A DNA stretch of 5,895 nucleotides, taken from NCBI GenBank assembly GCA_038249605.1, contig JBBSDH010000254.1, forward strand, positions 1-5,895, given 5' to 3'. This document shows, one piece after another, positions 4,692 to 5,895 of this stretch (its first letter is position 1; every line of letters starts with the position of its first letter). Below the pieces are notes generated by a model, which did not search any database, was not told the origin of the DNA, and saw nothing but the letters and a program-made list of their open reading frames with translations. The translations under genes were made by a program, and so were the position numbers. The stretch is from M3007 sp038249605 (GTDB taxonomy: Bacteria; Bacteroidota; Bacteroidia; Chitinophagales; Saprospiraceae).

Positions 4692-5895
4692 TTACCGCAC
4701 AATCGCCACCGAACGCACCGAAACACCGGTATCGCCAATGAGGATCAATTGATACGCTCCGGCTGCAAGTGAAGCGGTATTCAGCGAAACACGGGTCGTG
4801 TTTTCTGCCAGTGACCGCGACATCACGATGCGGCCGTCGGCGCTGGTGACCCGGAGTTCCATCGGGCCTGAAAAGGCTTGCTGGAACTCGATGTTTACTT
4901 CATCAGTTGCCGGGTTGGGGTACACCTTTAACCCCAATACATCATCAACATCGTTGGTATTGGAAATGATTCCAATCTGAACGGTTTGAAGGTAAGTACT
5001 GATGCAACTTCCGTTCGAAACAGTCAACTCTACGACGTAAGTGCCATCCTGGGCATACGTATGTACGGGGTTTTGAACAAAGGAGTTTGATGATCCGTCG
5101 CCAAAATTCCAGATCCTGGAATTGGGGTTGCCCGACGAGTTGTCGGTAAAGGTTGCCGTTTTGTTGTTCACGGAAGTGGTAAAGGAAGCCAATGGACCGG
5201 GAGTTGTGACCAGATTCACTTCTGTCGATAAACTTGGGCAACCGGTTTCCTGCACTTCCCAATCGTAGAAATAGAAATAAAAATTCAATGCATCGCCCGC
5301 ATTCGAACTGTAGATGGAAATCAGGTTGTCGATTTCGTATGGATACGTAGCGCCCGAATTGTTGCGGTACAGGTTTTGTCCATTGGCGGCCAGACTGTAT
5401 TTGCCTTCAACCGGGATATCAAAATTGAGCGGCACCCTGTTTTCGCCAGCAGGCACAAAAACGGTTGCGGACTGTACAACCTGACCACCTTCGTTGAGCA
5501 AACGGATGGTGCGGTTGCCAGCGTTTTGTGCATAAACAAGTACCGATACCAATTTTTGCGGCGCAAATGTTTTGAACAACAGCCTGCCTTCGAACGAGGG
5601 CGCATTGTGGTTGCCGCCGCTGCCGAAGGTGTTGTCGGCCGGACCTACTTGCTGAGCAGGGTAGATTTCCAATTGCTGCACGTTGTATGTGATCGGCGCG
5701 GTAACAGGAGGCGTCAAAAAGGTATTACCGGTATGAACGGACGAATCACCTATGAGCCATGCCGCCACGAAGCCTGGAATCACATTTGCGGTCAGGTTGG
5801 TCGATCCGCCTTCGCAAATCACCCAGTTGCCGTCGACCGTTGGAGCGGGTGCGAGTGCAAAGGAAACAGTCTGCGTTACCGTATCGGAACCAATG
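4692..5895 (-). CDS. C-terminal part of a secreted multidomain protein (Ig-like, beta-sandwich, PKD, T9SS sorting domain)
   Basis: The frame is open to the right edge, so the N-terminus is outside; 400 residues are visible, ending in TAA at 4692-4694. The GTG at 5820-5822 is inside the domain structure and is not the start. Residues about 15-75 resemble an Ig-like/PKD-like repeat (APAPTVDGNWVICEGGSTNL, then a PITYNVQ strand). Residues about 75-215 form a beta-rich module with SFEGRLLFKTF, LVSVLVYAQNAGNRTI, LYRNNSGATYPY and NFYFYFYDWEVQ; I remember similar modules in other Bacteroidota secreted proteins but know no family name. A PKD domain follows at 236-307, with FTDNSSGNPNSRIWNFGDG (WNFGDG at 262-267) and VHTYAQDGTYVVELTVSNG. 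The end is a type A T9SS sorting domain from VYPNPATDEV (YPNPA at 325-329) to SVAIVR. The protein should cross the outer membrane by T9SS and be surface-bound or released. The catalytic domain, if any, is outside the window. Confidence 0.9.
   Translation of the reverse strand, partial: IGSDTVTQTVSFALAPAPTVDGNWVICEGGSTNLTANVIPGFVAAWLIGDSSVHTGNTFLTPPVTAPITYNVQQLEIYPAQQVGPADNTFGSGGNHNAPSFEGRLLFKTFAPQKLVSVLVYAQNAGNRTIRLLNEGGQVVQSATVFVPAGENRVPLNFDIPVEGKYSLAANGQNLYRNNSGATYPYEIDNLISIYSSNAGDALNFYFYFYDWEVQETGCPSLSTEVNLVTTPGPLASFTTSVNNKTATFTDNSSGNPNSRIWNFGDGSSNSFVQNPVHTYAQDGTYVVELTVSNGSCISTYLQTVQIGIISNTNDVDDVLGLKVYPNPATDEVNIEFQQAFSGPMELRVTSADGRIVMSRSLAENTTRVSLNTASLAAGAYQLILIGDTGVSVRSVAIVR

Noticed and set aside
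4564..4752. A 62-residue plus-strand open frame after GH30
   Set aside because: It runs through the terminator hairpin and into the antisense of the T9SS sorting domain; no family features.
1..5895. A new defence, CRISPR, phage or RNA-based system
   Set aside because: No repeat-spacer array, nuclease, helicase, reverse transcriptase, toxin-antitoxin pair, tRNA or rRNA was seen; the genes fit ordinary secretome and IS content.

Overview
The window looks like a chromosomal segment of a Bacteroidota bacterium, probably a Saprospiria-like lineage (inference from protein style, not a database match). The pointers are type IX secretion (T9SS) C-terminal sorting domains, signal peptides ending in A|Q, starts preceded by A-rich stretches rather than clear Shine-Dalgarno sites, and -7 elements of the Bacteroidota type TAnnTTTG.

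Region by region: (1) Bases 1 to about 275 are AT-rich and hold the N-terminal 64 codons of an insertion-sequence transposase on the minus strand, with a good candidate promoter; the element runs off the left edge. (2) Bases ~275-421 encode, on the plus strand, the last ~48 residues of a T9SS sorting domain whose upstream gene is missing at the IS boundary, so the IS apparently interrupted or deleted a secreted-protein gene. (3) A hairpin at 426-452 has a U6 run on the minus-strand side and probably ends the next operon. (4) Bases 2830 down to 685 form a tight minus-strand cluster: a secreted serine alpha/beta hydrolase, a broken VOC/glyoxalase-like gene that overlaps it by ATGA, and a second secreted serine alpha/beta hydrolase. 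A possible small membrane ORF, itself apparently frameshifted, lies between this cluster and the hairpin. (5) A divergent intergenic region (2831-3014) carries the same TACCTTTA box facing each way. (6) Bases 3015-4442 encode a complete secreted GH30 glycosidase (glucosylceramidase-like). (7) A perfect 36-bp palindrome at 4632-4667 serves as a bidirectional terminator between convergent genes. (8) Bases 4692-5895 (minus) hold the C-terminal 400 residues of a large secreted multidomain protein with Ig-like, beta-sandwich, PKD and T9SS sorting domains.

Taken together this is an envelope/secretome neighbourhood of a polymer- or lipid-degrading bacterium: a glycosidase, two exported esterase/lipase-like enzymes and T9SS cargo. 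I see no CRISPR array, RNA gene, phage module or clearly new multi-gene system. The noteworthy signals are gene decay: an IS-truncated T9SS gene, a VOC gene with both a one-base frameshift in a G run and loss of its C-terminal third, and a possible decayed small membrane gene. GH30, both hydrolases and the transposase promoter are well supported; the small ORF and the divergent promoters are tentative.
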